Assembly (NCBI GenBank): GCA_036874045.1
Contig: CM072337.1
Coordinates: forward strand, 5,270,001 to 5,334,000
DNA: 64,000 nt
Source of the DNA: Cymodocea nodosa
Lineage: Eukaryota; Streptophyta; Magnoliopsida; Alismatales; Cymodoceaceae
Direction of reading: 5' to 3'
Shown piece by piece: positions 1 to 10,648 of the stretch. Below the pieces are notes generated by a model, which was not told where the DNA came from, made no database searches, and was given only the letters and a program-made list of their open reading frames with translations. The position numbers and the translations under genes are program-made. Within the stretch, counting starts at the first letter, position 1. Every line of letters starts with the position of its first letter.

Positions 1-783
1 CCAACACACCTTTCACACATTTTTTCTACGTGTTTTATATTTCTTACAGTAGTAACTGCTCCCGCTTAATTGATTGGTTAGATTTCCTTCATTCATATCA
101 ACGATGGTGATTTCTTCTTCATTCCATGAGTGAATTCCTACGTGATACATGTAATCGTGGTCTTCCTTCGAATGTCCTATTTTTGCAATTGCTATAGTGG
201 CATATTAGAAAATATATGGTCCATGAAGTTACAGATAACTCAACGGACTTACTTCGTTGATTTAACTATAAAACACGTGCACTAAAGAAATAAGCTGCTA
301 GCATAACGTACTACCTTAGTGTGTATTCATGTAACTCAACGAATACAGTTATGCTAACTTAACAAGTTAAACATGTGCATCTCACGTGATATACTAAAGC
401 ATTTAAATTCAACACGTGCATAATTCTAACTTAACGAGTTCAAATATATAACTTACGGTTTTCACTCACTAACTCAACAAGTTGTTATTGTACCTTTTAC
501 ACATTTAAGCCTTTAACTCAACAAGTTGTTACTATGTACCTTCAATATAACTCTTTGAAATAACAGACAATTTGGATACTTAAGAATTAAAAACCAACAA
601 TTTACCGACAGTTCAGAAATGTACTAAATTAACATTAATTCCCTAAAATTATGTAGATTCTTTCATTAAAGCATATAATAGTGCAATTATAACATAATGG
701 CTTAATTCTCATATGATAAACTAAATATTATGCAATTAACCATCATTTAACCGTTAATATTATGCACTTTTTCATTCTAAACA
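1..783 (-). repeat. G1 3' LTR (left part outside window)
   Basis: Matches the G2 5' LTR (18003-20003) and the G3 5' LTR (45134-47166). The minus-strand 5' end TGTTTAGAATG lies at 783 and is identical to the start of the other two LTRs. The window begins inside the LTR, so its 3' end and target duplication cannot be seen. It contains CACGTG boxes and AACTCAACAAGTT-type repeats. No good polypurine tract is seen immediately upstream at 784-800. Confidence 0.85.
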
Positions 784-2801
784 TAAAGTCAATTCCTTTC
801 ACCATTAATATTGGTATCAAATCCCCAAAAAATATTTTCTTCTTTGCAGACTTTATCTTTGACAAGAAGACTTGACGCCAGTTAACTTGAATTTTATTTA
901 CAACTGTATACGTGGCCTATTTAACAAATTGACTCAGTTCAATGTTATGGTCATGCCTCTAGTAGACAGTTTTACCTAAAATATTTGCCACCATGTGTGC
1001 TTTCCCATTTAAATACTTCAATTTGTTCAATAATGGTACACTAGGGTCGATGGCCAAACATTGCTTGATTGCTTGTTCTTTCCATTCAATTGCAGTTGTA
1101 TTTTCTAGAATTGTAATGCCTTCATTTTTCAATCCAAAAATGTTGTGGAAAAGCTCATGTGTTATCTAAATATTAACTTCTTCCACGTCTGCAATTAATT
1201 TTCCATCTTCCTCTCTTAAGTTTAATAAAAACAGGGCACTAAGTTTTTATAAACTGCATGCCCTTTTTCTTTTGAAATAAGGTTCAGTAGGCCTTGAAAT
1301 TTGAATAATTCTTTAATCTCCTCTATTCTAGTCTACTCTACTGGCCTACTGTAAATAATATCATACCCCTTTATCTCTTGATACTTGTTGTATGCTTCCT
1401 GACTCCAAAAGTGAACTTCATTTAGAATAGTCGCTTCAGACGGGTTGGGAATTTGGATTTGTTGCTTTAGAGGGGTTTGTTCTTGAATTTCTTCTTCAAG
1501 TTGTTGAGCTTGTTATTGTATTTCTAACTAAAATAATCCAAAGATTCTTGCTCTTCTACTCTGAATTGTTGCGGAGAGCTTGTAGAACTTTCCACATTTT
1601 TATCTTGAATTTTCTCCATAAGTTGCCGAAGAGTTTCATTTTCTTCAAAGGAATCTGTCGAATCCTTTTCTTCTTGTTCAGCTTCCTGCTCAGCTTCTTC
1701 TCTTTCTTCTTCCTCCTGACTACCAATCTACATTGTTATTGTTCTTTCTGATTCTATGGTAGATTGGGATGGAGTCACGGGCATAGTATATTCTATCCTA
1801 ACTTCAGTTTCTAATTCTTCAGGCTATAGACTAATTTCAGCCTATTTTTCTTCTTTTCTTTGCTCTTGCTCTTCTTCTTCTTCTTCAGATAATAAATCCA
1901 CAAAAATGGGTTTTTTATGCCCTACTGTAGATATTATAGGTTCAGATTTAATTTCTTTTTCTATAGTCTCAAACACTTTTTCTTTTCCTTTTCTTCTTCT
2001 AAATAACTATGTCTGATCTTCTTTTTCTTCTTCTAACACTAAGTTAACAAAAATGGGCTCTCTAGGCCCTCAAGCCATAAGTACTAGCTTTTCCTATTTC
2101 ACTATTTACTCTATAGCTACTAGTCTTGAAGGACCAACCTCAATTTCTCTTATACCAGTAGTGGCTTCTTGATGCTATTCAACTTTAACTTTATATTGGG
2201 CCTTCAACTTTTCTACAACCCTCCATTTGTGAAGTGTATCAAACACTAGATGTGCTTTAGCTACTACCAAATCTTCTGGTTCTCCTTGGTTTTTCCCAAC
2301 TCAAACCAATTCTTCAAACTCTCTCAACTCTTCTTCAATAGAAGGCCCCATAACTACCACTCTTTCTAGTGGTTGAGGTGGTGGAATTGAAGGTCCTGCT
2401 TGTTGTGCTGCTGCAGTTGGTGTTTCTGCTTGTTCTGCTGCTACAATTGACATTTCTGCTTGCTCTCTTTCTAGTTGAATAGCCACTTTTGCAGCTATCT
2501 TTCTTATAAACCACAACTGTGATTTCCTTCTTATAAGTTCTAGGGTAACTTCATTGTTTGGCTAGATTCTTCTTTCTCTATTTATGGTTGTTTCAATTGC
2601 TACTCGTATTCTTGTTTCCATTATTGGAGGTATTCTAACATTCAAATTTACTAGCCTTCTTGTAAAGAAAAATAAATCATCCTCTACCTTTTCGAGTTGC
2701 TTTTCTCTCGTGGTGTTTCTGATCTTCTGTCTTAAATGTCATTCCTCTGATTGTCTAAGAAACTCTGTAGTGTCAATCTAATCCCAGAAATTTGGCTCCA
2801 T
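784..2801 (-). pseudogene. G1 third ORF (env position), homologous to the copia ORF3, degraded
   Basis: Minus-strand frame starting at ATG 2801, directly after the post-integrase spacer and ending at the 3' LTR. Several in-frame stops break it. The N-terminal third has a basic/charged stretch (REKQLEKVEDDL), the middle is very acidic and E/Q-rich, and the C-terminal third holds the conserved core: FGLKNEGI near 1130, ANIL, then ATYTVVNKIQVNW and FFGD near 850. The same core order (LGLKNEGV, ANIL, ATY.L.NRIQINW, GD) is in the ORF3 of the copia elements C1-C4. The first part (2580-2801) also matches G3 at 60090-60303, which shows it belongs to the gypsy element and is not a stray copia piece. 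No signal peptide or membrane span is evident, so env is only a positional label. It resembles plant proteins annotated as putative plant transposon protein; function unknown. Confidence 0.75.
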
Positions 2802-3531
2802 CTCTATCTTCGTTGCGTTACGGAATGGAAGGGAATCACTCTGACTTTTACTATTTCAAGTTCTAAATGATTGCTACGGATAATGCCCCCAAATCCTAAG
2901 TTTTAGTATAAATAAACCCTAAGTTTTTGGTGGGTAATCGGGTCATTTTCCCGCGCAAACTATCGCTTCTTACATATACTACTCCATGGAGTTATGGTTA
3001 ACTCCACGGACTAAGTCCGTGGACTTACCTTAAGTACTCTGTTGAGTTACAGTTAACTCAACGGAGTAAGTTCATTAACTTATCCTAGACTCAATGGAGT
3101 AAGTTTGTTGAATTAAGCTTAACTTAATGGACCTCTCATAAAGTTATAACTAATAAAAATAAATAACTATTATGATTTTATACTCGGTCAACACCGAAGA
3201 ATCTCTAGTCTGACCAACTCTTAATTTTTCTATTTGCTTAACTTCTATCAAATCATTGCTTTTCCTTAGTCGAACCGAAATTATAGAATTTTTTTCCTTT
3301 TTCTACCGGTTCAACTGATACCATGCTTCGGTAAAACCAACATTTTTACTTAATAAAATATATATATATATATGTTTTGGTCAAACCGATGGATCCTTTC
3401 AGTGTGACTGTAACAAATTTTTTCTTTTACTATATGTTTCGGTAAAACCGATAATTTCTTTCGATTGAATCATTACTATATTTATAATATTTTATTTTAT
3501 TTTTCCGTCATTCACACATATTTATATATCT
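2802..3531 (-). other. G1 post-integrase spacer with inverted-repeat and ACCGA motifs
   Basis: Non-coding. Holds a cluster of TAACTCAACGGA / TCCGTTGAGTTA type inverted repeats at about 2980-3130 and scattered TCGGTAAAACCGA-like motifs at about 3180-3480, with a TA run near 3358. Homologous spacers follow the integrase in G3 (59386-60090) and form part of the leader of G2. Confidence 0.7.
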
Positions 3532-4853
3532 CTACTTAATAAAGCTTGAGTAGTCCTCTACTCTTACTTCTTCAATAATTCTAAAGGAACTTTTTGGAAT
3601 TTTTAGAATAGGTCTAAGTCTTTGTCCATTTACTTTAAATATATTCTGATTTTTAAGGTTTTCAATTTCAATAGCTCCATAGGAATAAATATTTTGCACT
3701 GTATAAGGTCCTGTCCATCTAGATCTTAATTTTCCTAGATGGTTATGAAGTCTAGTCATGTAAAGATATACTTCTTGTCCTATTTCAAAAGTTTTTGGAA
3801 TAATTTTCTTGTCGTGCCAGAACTTCATTTTCTCTTTTTCTTTTATAGTTTTCAAATAAGCTTTATTCCTAAATTCTTCTAACTCAATTAATTACATTTT
3901 CTATTTTCAACACCTTGATTTAAATTAATGTTCAAAGTTTTTAATGCCTAATAAGCTTTATGTTCAATTTTAGCTGGTAAATGGAAACTTTTTACATATA
4001 CTATCTTAAAAGGTAACCTACCTAAACTTGTCTTATAAGTAGTTCTATAAGCCTAAAGTGCATCTATTAATCTATTAGCCCAATCTTTTCTAGTAGGATT
4101 TACTACTTTTTCTAAGATTAACTTAATTTGTTTATTTGCACTTTCTACTTGTCCACTTGTTTGCAGATGATATGATGTTGCAATTTTGTGATTTACTCTA
4201 TATTTCCTCATTAAGACTTCAAAACTTCTATTACAGAAATGAGTTCCTCTATCATTAACAATAGCTTTAGGTATTCCAAATCTAACAATTATATTAGTTC
4301 TTATAAAATGTATTACCATTTTGTTATCATTAGTTTTTGTAGGAATAGCTTCTATCCATTTAGATACATAATCTACCCCCAACAATATATAATTAAATTG
4401 ATTAGACATAGGAAATGGACCCATAAAATCTATTCCCCACGCATCAAAGATTTCAACCTCAATAATAGGATACAAAGGCATCATATTCCTCTTTGATATT
4501 CTTCCTATTTGTTGACATTTTAAATAACTTAAGCAATATTTATAAGCATCTTTGAATAGCGTTGGCTAATAGAATCTACATTGCAAAATTTTGGCAACAG
4601 TTTTCCCTAAACCAAAATGTCCTCCACATGCTTGGTCATGGCAGAAAGATAATATGCTTTGATATTCAGTTTTTGGAACACACCTTAAAATTAGATCAGG
4701 ACATTTCTTAAATAAGTATGGGTCTTCCCAATAGTAATATTTCACTTTTGAAAAGAACAATTTCTTATCCTGTCTATTCCAATCCTTAGGTGTTAAACTA
4801 GTAACTAAGTAATTAACTATGTCTGCATACCAAGACATTATTTTTATGGTCAT
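3532..4853 (-). pseudogene. G1 integrase, degraded
   Basis: Ty3/gypsy integrase in the order zinc-binding domain (4853-4566, with [10 protein letters not shown] and a C..C pair further on), catalytic core (4484-4053) and C-terminal domain (3855-3532, ending in a basic tail). Core motifs are readable: WGIDFMGPF for the first Asp, NDRGTHF for the second and GQVESANKQ for the Glu. Position 85% homologous by eye to the open G3 integrase at 58063-59385. In-frame stops near 4568 and 4052 and a garbled stretch at 3856-4050 inactivate it. Integrase would insert the cDNA into nuclear DNA; this copy cannot make a full enzyme. Confidence 0.9.
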
Positions 4854-4856
4854 TAA

Positions 4857-6194
4857 TTATTCATCAGGAAAATTATCCTTAATTTCAATGTTTGATTATT
4901 CTATTTGTAATCTTCATAAATGATCTGCTACTACATTCTCACAACTTTTTTTATCTTTAATTTCTAGATCAAATTCTTGCAATAACAATATCCACTGAAT
5001 CAATCTAGGTTTAGTCTCTTTCTTTGCTATTAGGTATTTTAAAGCTTAATGATCAATGTATACTATCACTTTAGCTCCAACCAAATATGATCTAAACTTT
5101 TCTAAGGCAAACACAATAGCTAATAATTCTTTTTCAATAGTTGTATAGTTAACTTGAGCATCATTTAAATTTTTGCTTGCATAATGAGTCACTCTAGGAG
5201 ATTTTTCTATCTTCTGTCCCAACACTGCTCCTATAGCAAAATCAGATGCATCACACATTAGTTCAAATGGATGACTCCAATTAGGTGCTTGTATTATAGG
5301 GGTTGAAATTAAGCTTGAAAAATGCTTCTTTGCAATTTTTATCAAAGTTGAATGGGACATCTTTTAATAGATTAGTTAAAGGTCTAGCTATTTTGCTAAA
5401 TTCTTTAATAAATCTTCTATAAAATTTAGCATGTCTTAGAAATGATCTAATATCTTTTACTGAATTAGATTCTGGTAGATTTGAAATTACTTCTATTTTA
5501 GCTTTATCTACTTCCAGTCCTTTCATTGAAACAATATGTCCCAAGACTATTCCTTGTTTAACCATGAACTGACATTTTTCCTAATTTAGAATCAGATTTT
5601 TTTCCATACAGCATTTTAATACTTGGTCTAAATTATTTAAACACACTTCATATGAAGTTCCATATATAGTGAAATCATTTATAAATATTTCTAAAAAATC
5701 TTCAGTCATTCTAGTGAATATGCCCTACATAAACCTTCCAAAGGTAGCTAGTGCATTGCATAATCCAAATAGCATCCTCTTAAAAGCATAAGTTCCATTA
5801 GGAAATATGAAAGTTGTTTTCTCTTGATCCTCTAATGCTACTAGAACTTGGTTATATCTTGAATACCTGTCTAGGAAACAAAAATATTCTTACCCTGCAT
5901 TTGGTCTATAAAAGGTAAGGGAAAATGACCTTTCCTAGTCACAACATTCAACTTCCTATAGTCTATACACACTCTCTAGTCTGATTAAATTTTAGTACAT
6001 ATCAAGTCCTGACTTTAATTTTAGTAGGTATCAAGTTTTGACTTTCATTCCTAATAACTACTAATCTTGATTTCTTGGGAACTACACGAATTGGACTAAC
6101 CCATGAGCTATCAGAAATCAGATAAATTATGTCATTATCTAACCATTTCACTATTTCCTTCCTAACTACTTCTTTAAGGTTTGGATTTAATCTC
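4857..6194 (-). pseudogene. G1 RNase H and RT (C-terminal part), degraded, cut by C1
   Basis: From right to left: RT palm (6194 to about 5570), connection with DIRSFLRHAKFYRRFI (about 5450-5400), RNase H with [29 protein letters not shown] and VIVYIDH (5260-5046), then the tether to integrase. The RT catalytic box, FMDDF in G3, reads FINDF here (about 5672-5690), so the first catalytic Asp is Asn. Several stops and a frameshift near 5300 are present. The reading breaks at 6194, where C1 is inserted with target duplication ATCTC, and continues at 25188. Confidence 0.88.
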
Positions 6195-7413
6195 TATAGG
6201 ATCATTGTATCACAAGAGGGGGGGTGAATTGTGTCTTTAGTAATTAAATTACCAGTAGATAAAACAAGAGCACAAAACACTCGTAAATGAAATTCTATTC
6301 TTTATAAGCTTTAAAGACAGAATTTACAATATCTTTTCAACTCAATTCCCTTCTTGACGATTTTGATATAATAATGTTCAATATACAATTCAAATAAAAA
6401 AATGAAGTTCTTATTCAAAACTAATTTCGAATTGTATAAAACCTGATCTTTATGCACACAGCTCCTTTCCTTCTTTTTGCTCAACTTCTGTATCTTTTCT
6501 TCTCTAGTTGTCGAACTTCTAGACTTCTTGCGTTTGCAGCTCCTTTTCTGAAATTGCTTGGAATTTCAAACTTCTTCTAATGTTGGAGAATTTTTCTAGA
6601 TATGAATATTCAAACTTAACTTTTCAGTTAGGGATCTAGATTGAATATTCAGACTTAGTTTTTTGAGTTTGGGATCCTTGTTGTAATGTAGCTTGTACTC
6701 TCTATTAGTAGTCGAACTATGTCTTCTCGTTCAACATGTTCATCCACTTAATCCATAATCCACGTACTAATTTTTTCTTTAATCCAAATTAATATCTTTT
6801 TGAATTTCCACTTTCTCCACTATCATTTTGAATTTCCACGATCTCCACTTGTAGATTCACCGAAACTTTATCTTCCTAGAGTCTTATAGAATATCTTCTA
6901 ACTCTTCATTTTAGTCGAACACTTATCTTTTAAGTCCTCTAAAAACTCAAACACTTATCTATAACTCTTCGAGTTTTTGCACCCACAAAACACGTGACTA
7001 AACATAGCAAACTTATTTGTTCATTAGTCATTTTATAAAACTCGAATAGTTATCTATCCATGCGTATAAAAACTCTTACAGTTATCTAACTAATCGATTT
7101 TCATTACCAAACGCACATGGAGAACACGTGACAACTTAAAACATTAAAAACACACGTGTAGATAACTTAACTATACGAGTTTTTAACATAACTATTCGAT
7201 AAAAATGAAATGTTAACTATCCGAAAGTTTAACTATCAAAAATCTAACTATTCGAAAACTTTAACTATTTGAAAGTTAACTATCCGAAATAAAAATGAAA
7301 CTTTCCGATAACTTGTTAACATTTAATTACATGAGAATTATACTTAGAGAATATTATTTAGACTTATTTAAAAACTTTAATAAAGCATATGTCATCAAAA
7401 CAAAATTCCTAGC
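6195..7413 (-). repeat. C1 3' LTR, main part
   Basis: Minus-strand LTR; the final base lies at 10373 beyond T1. Plus-strand start TATAGGATC corresponds to TGTAGGATC in the 5' LTR (one change at the terminal dinucleotide); the other end reads CCTAACA. Matches 23997-25187 and the C6 LTR at 61564-62811. Confidence 0.9.
7213..7290. repeat. Short tandem array TTAACTAT(C/T)CGAAA in the C1 LTR
   Basis: Units begin at about 7213, 7229, 7244, 7261 and 7276, a spacing of 15-17 bp, with further looser copies at 7166 and 7188. The same array is in the C1 5' LTR (about 25012-25080), partly decayed. It lies toward the 5' end (U3) of the minus-strand LTR. Confidence 0.7.
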
Positions 7414-7787
7414 TGTTGTGCAGAAAGATCGAACAAACGTGGAGCATCTAGGGGTGGCGTGGAGAAGAGATCTACGTGGAAGAGAGGATTGCGAGTGGAG
7501 AATTCGAAGAACAACAAATTTACGTGGTTCCTTAACACGGGTACGTCCACGGGTGATCAATCTATCGTGATTCCTTGCTGTATGGTTGCTGGTACAAAGA
7601 AGGGGGAGAACGAAATCAAGGGATGGTTTGGTATAGCATCCCTTGGACGTGGATGACCCCTTATATATATAGGGGCAACAGTTGGTGATACACAAAAAGA
7701 CAAGTTTGCCCCTGTACAAATTATCAAAGAAATACAACCATATACAAAGACACATACATATACTTGATGGAAGACACACGCATCACA
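7414..7787 (-). repeat. T1 3' LTR
   Basis: 374 bp. Differs from the 9994-10367 LTR at roughly two dozen sites by eye, mainly transitions, so T1 is not very recent. Purine-rich minus-strand sequence (complement of 7788-7800) adjoins it as the polypurine tract. Confidence 0.92.
7661..7671 (-). promoter_or_regulatory. TATA box of the T1 LTR
   Basis: TTATATATATA on the plus strand gives a minus-strand TATATATAA box in the middle of the LTR, flanked by CCCC/GGGG. The other LTR has one substitution here (TTACATATATA at 10241-10251). Confidence 0.6.
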
Positions 7788-7855
7788 AATCTCCACCTTG
7801 TCTTTCATCAATCTTCACCACAAACAAGTGATGGATCACCAAGACCCAACTTGGG

Positions 7856-9703
7856 TCAGCAACAGCAATAGATGTTAAGTACGTCCAAGCAATGCTTGAA
7901 CTTGCTTTCAACAACGCCCTTTGTAAACATATCAGCCGGATTGTCCTTTGTGTTGACCTTCATAATCTTTATCCTGTCTTCATTCCTGAGGAAGTGATAC
8001 TTAACATCAATATGTTTAGTTCTATCATGAAAGACATTATCTTTGGAGAGACAAATAGCGCTAAGACTATCATAGAAGATATCAGCTTTATTAATGCACC
8101 AACCAAAGTCTCCAAGTAAGCCTTTCAACCAAATCCCTTCCTTTGCAGCTTCTGTCATAGCCACATATTCAGCCTCAATTGTGGACAGAGATACCATAGG
8201 CTGAAGAGTTGATTTCCAACTCACAATAGAACCTACAAATGTAAAGACATAACCATATAATGATCTCCTTCTATCAATATCACCTGCATAGTCTAAGTCT
8301 GTATAACTAGCCATAGTACAACCCTGATCTGCTACATACATCAAACCAACACCTAGAGTTCCTTTCAAATATCTGAATATCCTTTTAACTGCTTTCCAAT
8401 GTTTCATGCCTAGATTGGACATGAACCTACTAACAACACTCAAAGGATATGCCAGATCAGGCCTAGTGCATACCATAGCATACATAAGACTTCCAACTGC
8501 CTGTGCATAAGGAACTCGCTGCATATCAAGCTTTTCAGAATCAGTTTGTGGACACATCGCAGATGACAATTTGACATTTCTGTCATAAGGCGTGCTAATG
8601 GCTTTGCATGAAGCCATACCAAATCTGCTAAGGATCTTCTCAATATACTTCTGTTGATTCAAAAACAGCTTACTAGAATTTCTTTCACGCCTAATCTCCA
8701 TTCCAAGAATTCTGCCAGCTGGACCAAGATCCTTCATATCAAATTTTGATTTTAATGTGTCCTTCAGCTCCTATATCACTTCGATATTCTTCGCAGCTAT
8801 AAGAATATCATCAACATACAATAACAAATAAACATGTTTACTCTTACCAAGAGTTTTAACATATACACATGAATCATAGTTGCTGCGTCTAAAACCAACT
8901 TTAACTATAAAGGCATCAAACCTTTTGTACCATTGTTGTGGTGACTGTTTAAGTCTATACAAAGACTTATTTAATTTGCACACTCAATCAGATTTACCTT
9001 TCACCACAAACCCTGTTAGTTGTTCCATCCAAATATTTTCTTCCAACTCACCATGCAAGAAGGTCGTCTTTACATCTAGTTGTTCCAATTCTAAATTCTG
9101 TGCTGCAGCAATGGATAACAAAATTCTAATAGATGTATGACATACAACAGGAGCAAATACCTCATTGAAGTCAACTCCTTCTCGTTGTGAATAACCTTTG
9201 GCAACTAATCTTGCCTTGTGCTGCACACCTACGTTGCCTTGAGTCCCAATCTTCGTCGTATAGACCCATATGCAACCATCAATATTTGTGTTCTTTGGAC
9301 GTTTCACCAATTCCCAAGTCTTATTCTTATGGAGAGATTGGAGTTCCTCTTCCATAGCAGACATCCAAAGACTAGCTTCTGAATCTTTCATTGCAGCTTC
9401 ATATGTAGGTGGATCAACAGAATCCTCCACCTCAACTACTACTTGTAAGGCAAAAGCAACCAAACTGTCATAGCCATATCTAAACGGAGGTCTAACGTCT
9501 CTTCTAGGACGATCTTTGCCAATGGTTCTTGGTGGTGGTTGCACCACCTCTTCCTCCTCAACTTCATTTTCCTGAGTTTCAGATGAGATTTCTCTAATTT
9601 CAACTTGATCAGTGATAGGCGGCTACTGTGCGTCATCTATCTCCATCTGTTCAGGAAGGGTGTGCTCAATTTCTGGTGTTTCACCTGCTAGTTTATCTGT
9701 TGC
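7856..9703 (-). pseudogene. T1 pol remnant: reverse transcriptase and RNase H
   Basis: One minus-strand frame of about 610 codons, interrupted by in-frame stops near 9614, 8984 and 8771. Acidic linker (9700-9550), then RVT_2-type RT: WMSAMEEELQSL, KARLVAKGYSQREGVDF, LDVKTTFLHGEL, LNKSLYRLKQSPQQWYKRF, and the catalytic YVDD (Asp codons at 8807-8812). RNase H follows with YAGDIDRRRSLYGYVF, STIEAEYVA and KYHFLR, ending at 7856. This is Tnt1/Retrofit-type pol. The upstream protease and integrase are absent; the linker joins directly to 5' leader sequence near 9703. RT/RNase H copies element RNA into DNA in cytoplasmic particles. Confidence 0.9.
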
Positions 9704-9716
9704 CTGCAATGGGGGA

Positions 9717-9950
9717 TATCCTTGCGGAAATGGCTTGAACCTTGATCAATCTCTTCGAAATTTTAAAAGAAGGAAGTTCAGGAAGCTTACTACACGTCCA
9801 AAAAATTTGAGACGCAATGAAGCACGAACAAGGAAGGCGCATGACTTGGCGTCGGAGTATGCAGACTAGCACCAGCGACGACGGTAGTTACAACAATGGA
9901 GAGATCCCTTGCGGAAATGGCTTGAACCTTGATGAAACTCTTCGAAACTT
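9717..9950. repeat. Direct repeat in the T1 leader
   Basis: About 42 bp at 9719-9762 recurs at 9906-9950 (both contain CTTGCGGAAATGGCTTGAAC), about 188 bp apart. The duplicated leader sequence borders the deletion that removed gag to integrase, which suggests the deletion was accompanied by local rearrangement. Confidence 0.75.
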
Positions 9951-9979
9951 CAGATGCAAACCTGGAGATGTCCAACCTA

Positions 9980-9991
9980 GCTCTGATTCCA
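9980..9991 (-). other. T1 primer-binding site
   Basis: Minus strand reads TGGAATCAGAGC, one change from the initiator tRNA-Met primer site TGGTATCAGAGC usual in copia elements. It is two bases inside the 5' LTR (ends at 9994). Confidence 0.85.
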
Positions 9992-9993
9992 GT

Positions 9994-10367
9994 TGTTGTG
10001 TGGAAAGATCAAACAAATGTGGAGCATCTAGGGGTGGCGTGGAGAAGAGATCTGCGTGGAAGAGAGGATTGCGAGTGGAGAATTCGAAGAACAACAAATT
10101 TACGTGGTTCCCCAACACAAGTATGTCCATGGGTGATCAATCTATCGTGATTCTTTGTGGTATGGTTGCTGGTACAAAGAAGGGGGAGAACGTAATCAAG
10201 GGATGCTTTGGCATGACATCCCTTGGACGTGGATGACCCCTTACATATATAGGGGCAACGGTTGGTGATACACAAAAAGACAAGTTTGCCCTTGTACAAA
10301 TTATCAAAGAAATACAACCATATACAAAGACACATACATATACTTGATGGAAGACACATGCATCACA
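9994..10367 (-). repeat. T1 5' LTR
   Basis: 374 bp, partner of 7414-7787. Followed by CTAAC, the second target-site copy, and then the last base of the interrupted C1 LTR. Confidence 0.92.
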
Positions 10368-10373
10368 CTAACA

Positions 10374-10648
10374 ATCTCCTCCTTTTTGTTGATGTCAAAA
10401 CCTAATAAGTCAAATAATCTATCTTCTCCCCCTTTTTGGCATTATAAAAAAGTAAATAAAATGTAAGGAAGAAAAATGTGCTAAGTACATATCGTTCAAA
10501 AAGATATTTTTAAATATGCATCACTTTCGTGGATTAAGTATAAACTGTTAAAAACAATCACATGAGCATTAAGTGTAGTAAACAGTTTACATAATGCAAT
10601 TTCTTTACATAATTTTTTTTTTTTTGTAACAATACATAATTTTTATAA
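10374..10648 (-). other. C1 polypurine-tract region
   Basis: Minus strand carries GGAGGAGAT next to the 3' LTR (10374-10388) and a second AAAAAGGGGGAG tract at 10426-10440, so at least two tracts. Multiple polypurine tracts before the 3' LTR are a known Sirevirus trait. The rest is AT-rich with a T run near 10610-10626 and no ORF. Confidence 0.7.

Larger units (their letters stand above)
7414..10367 (-). mobile_element. T1: small Tnt1-like Ty1/copia element, RT/RNase H only
   Basis: Two 374-bp LTRs (7414-7787 and 9994-10367), both bounded by TGTTGTG and CATCACA on the plus strand, flank a 2.2-kb internal region. A tRNA-Met type primer site abuts the right LTR and a purine-rich tract abuts the left one. 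Target duplication CTAGC/CTAAC (one mismatch). It landed one base from the end of the C1 3' LTR. Gag, protease and integrase are gone, so it is non-autonomous and, with stops in RT, inactive. Confidence 0.92.

Noticed and set aside
1548..2016. Phe/Ser-rich plus-strand frames that look like membrane or low-complexity proteins
   Set aside because: They are antisense to the acidic Glu-rich middle of the G1 third ORF.
3355..3375. TA dinucleotide runs here and at 17870-17882 and 40421-40432 as possible satellites
   Set aside because: Too short, ordinary in AT-rich plant spacer sequence.
7295..7656. Plus-strand frames across the T1/C1 junction
   Set aside because: They run through LTR sequence across an insertion boundary and have no protein motif.
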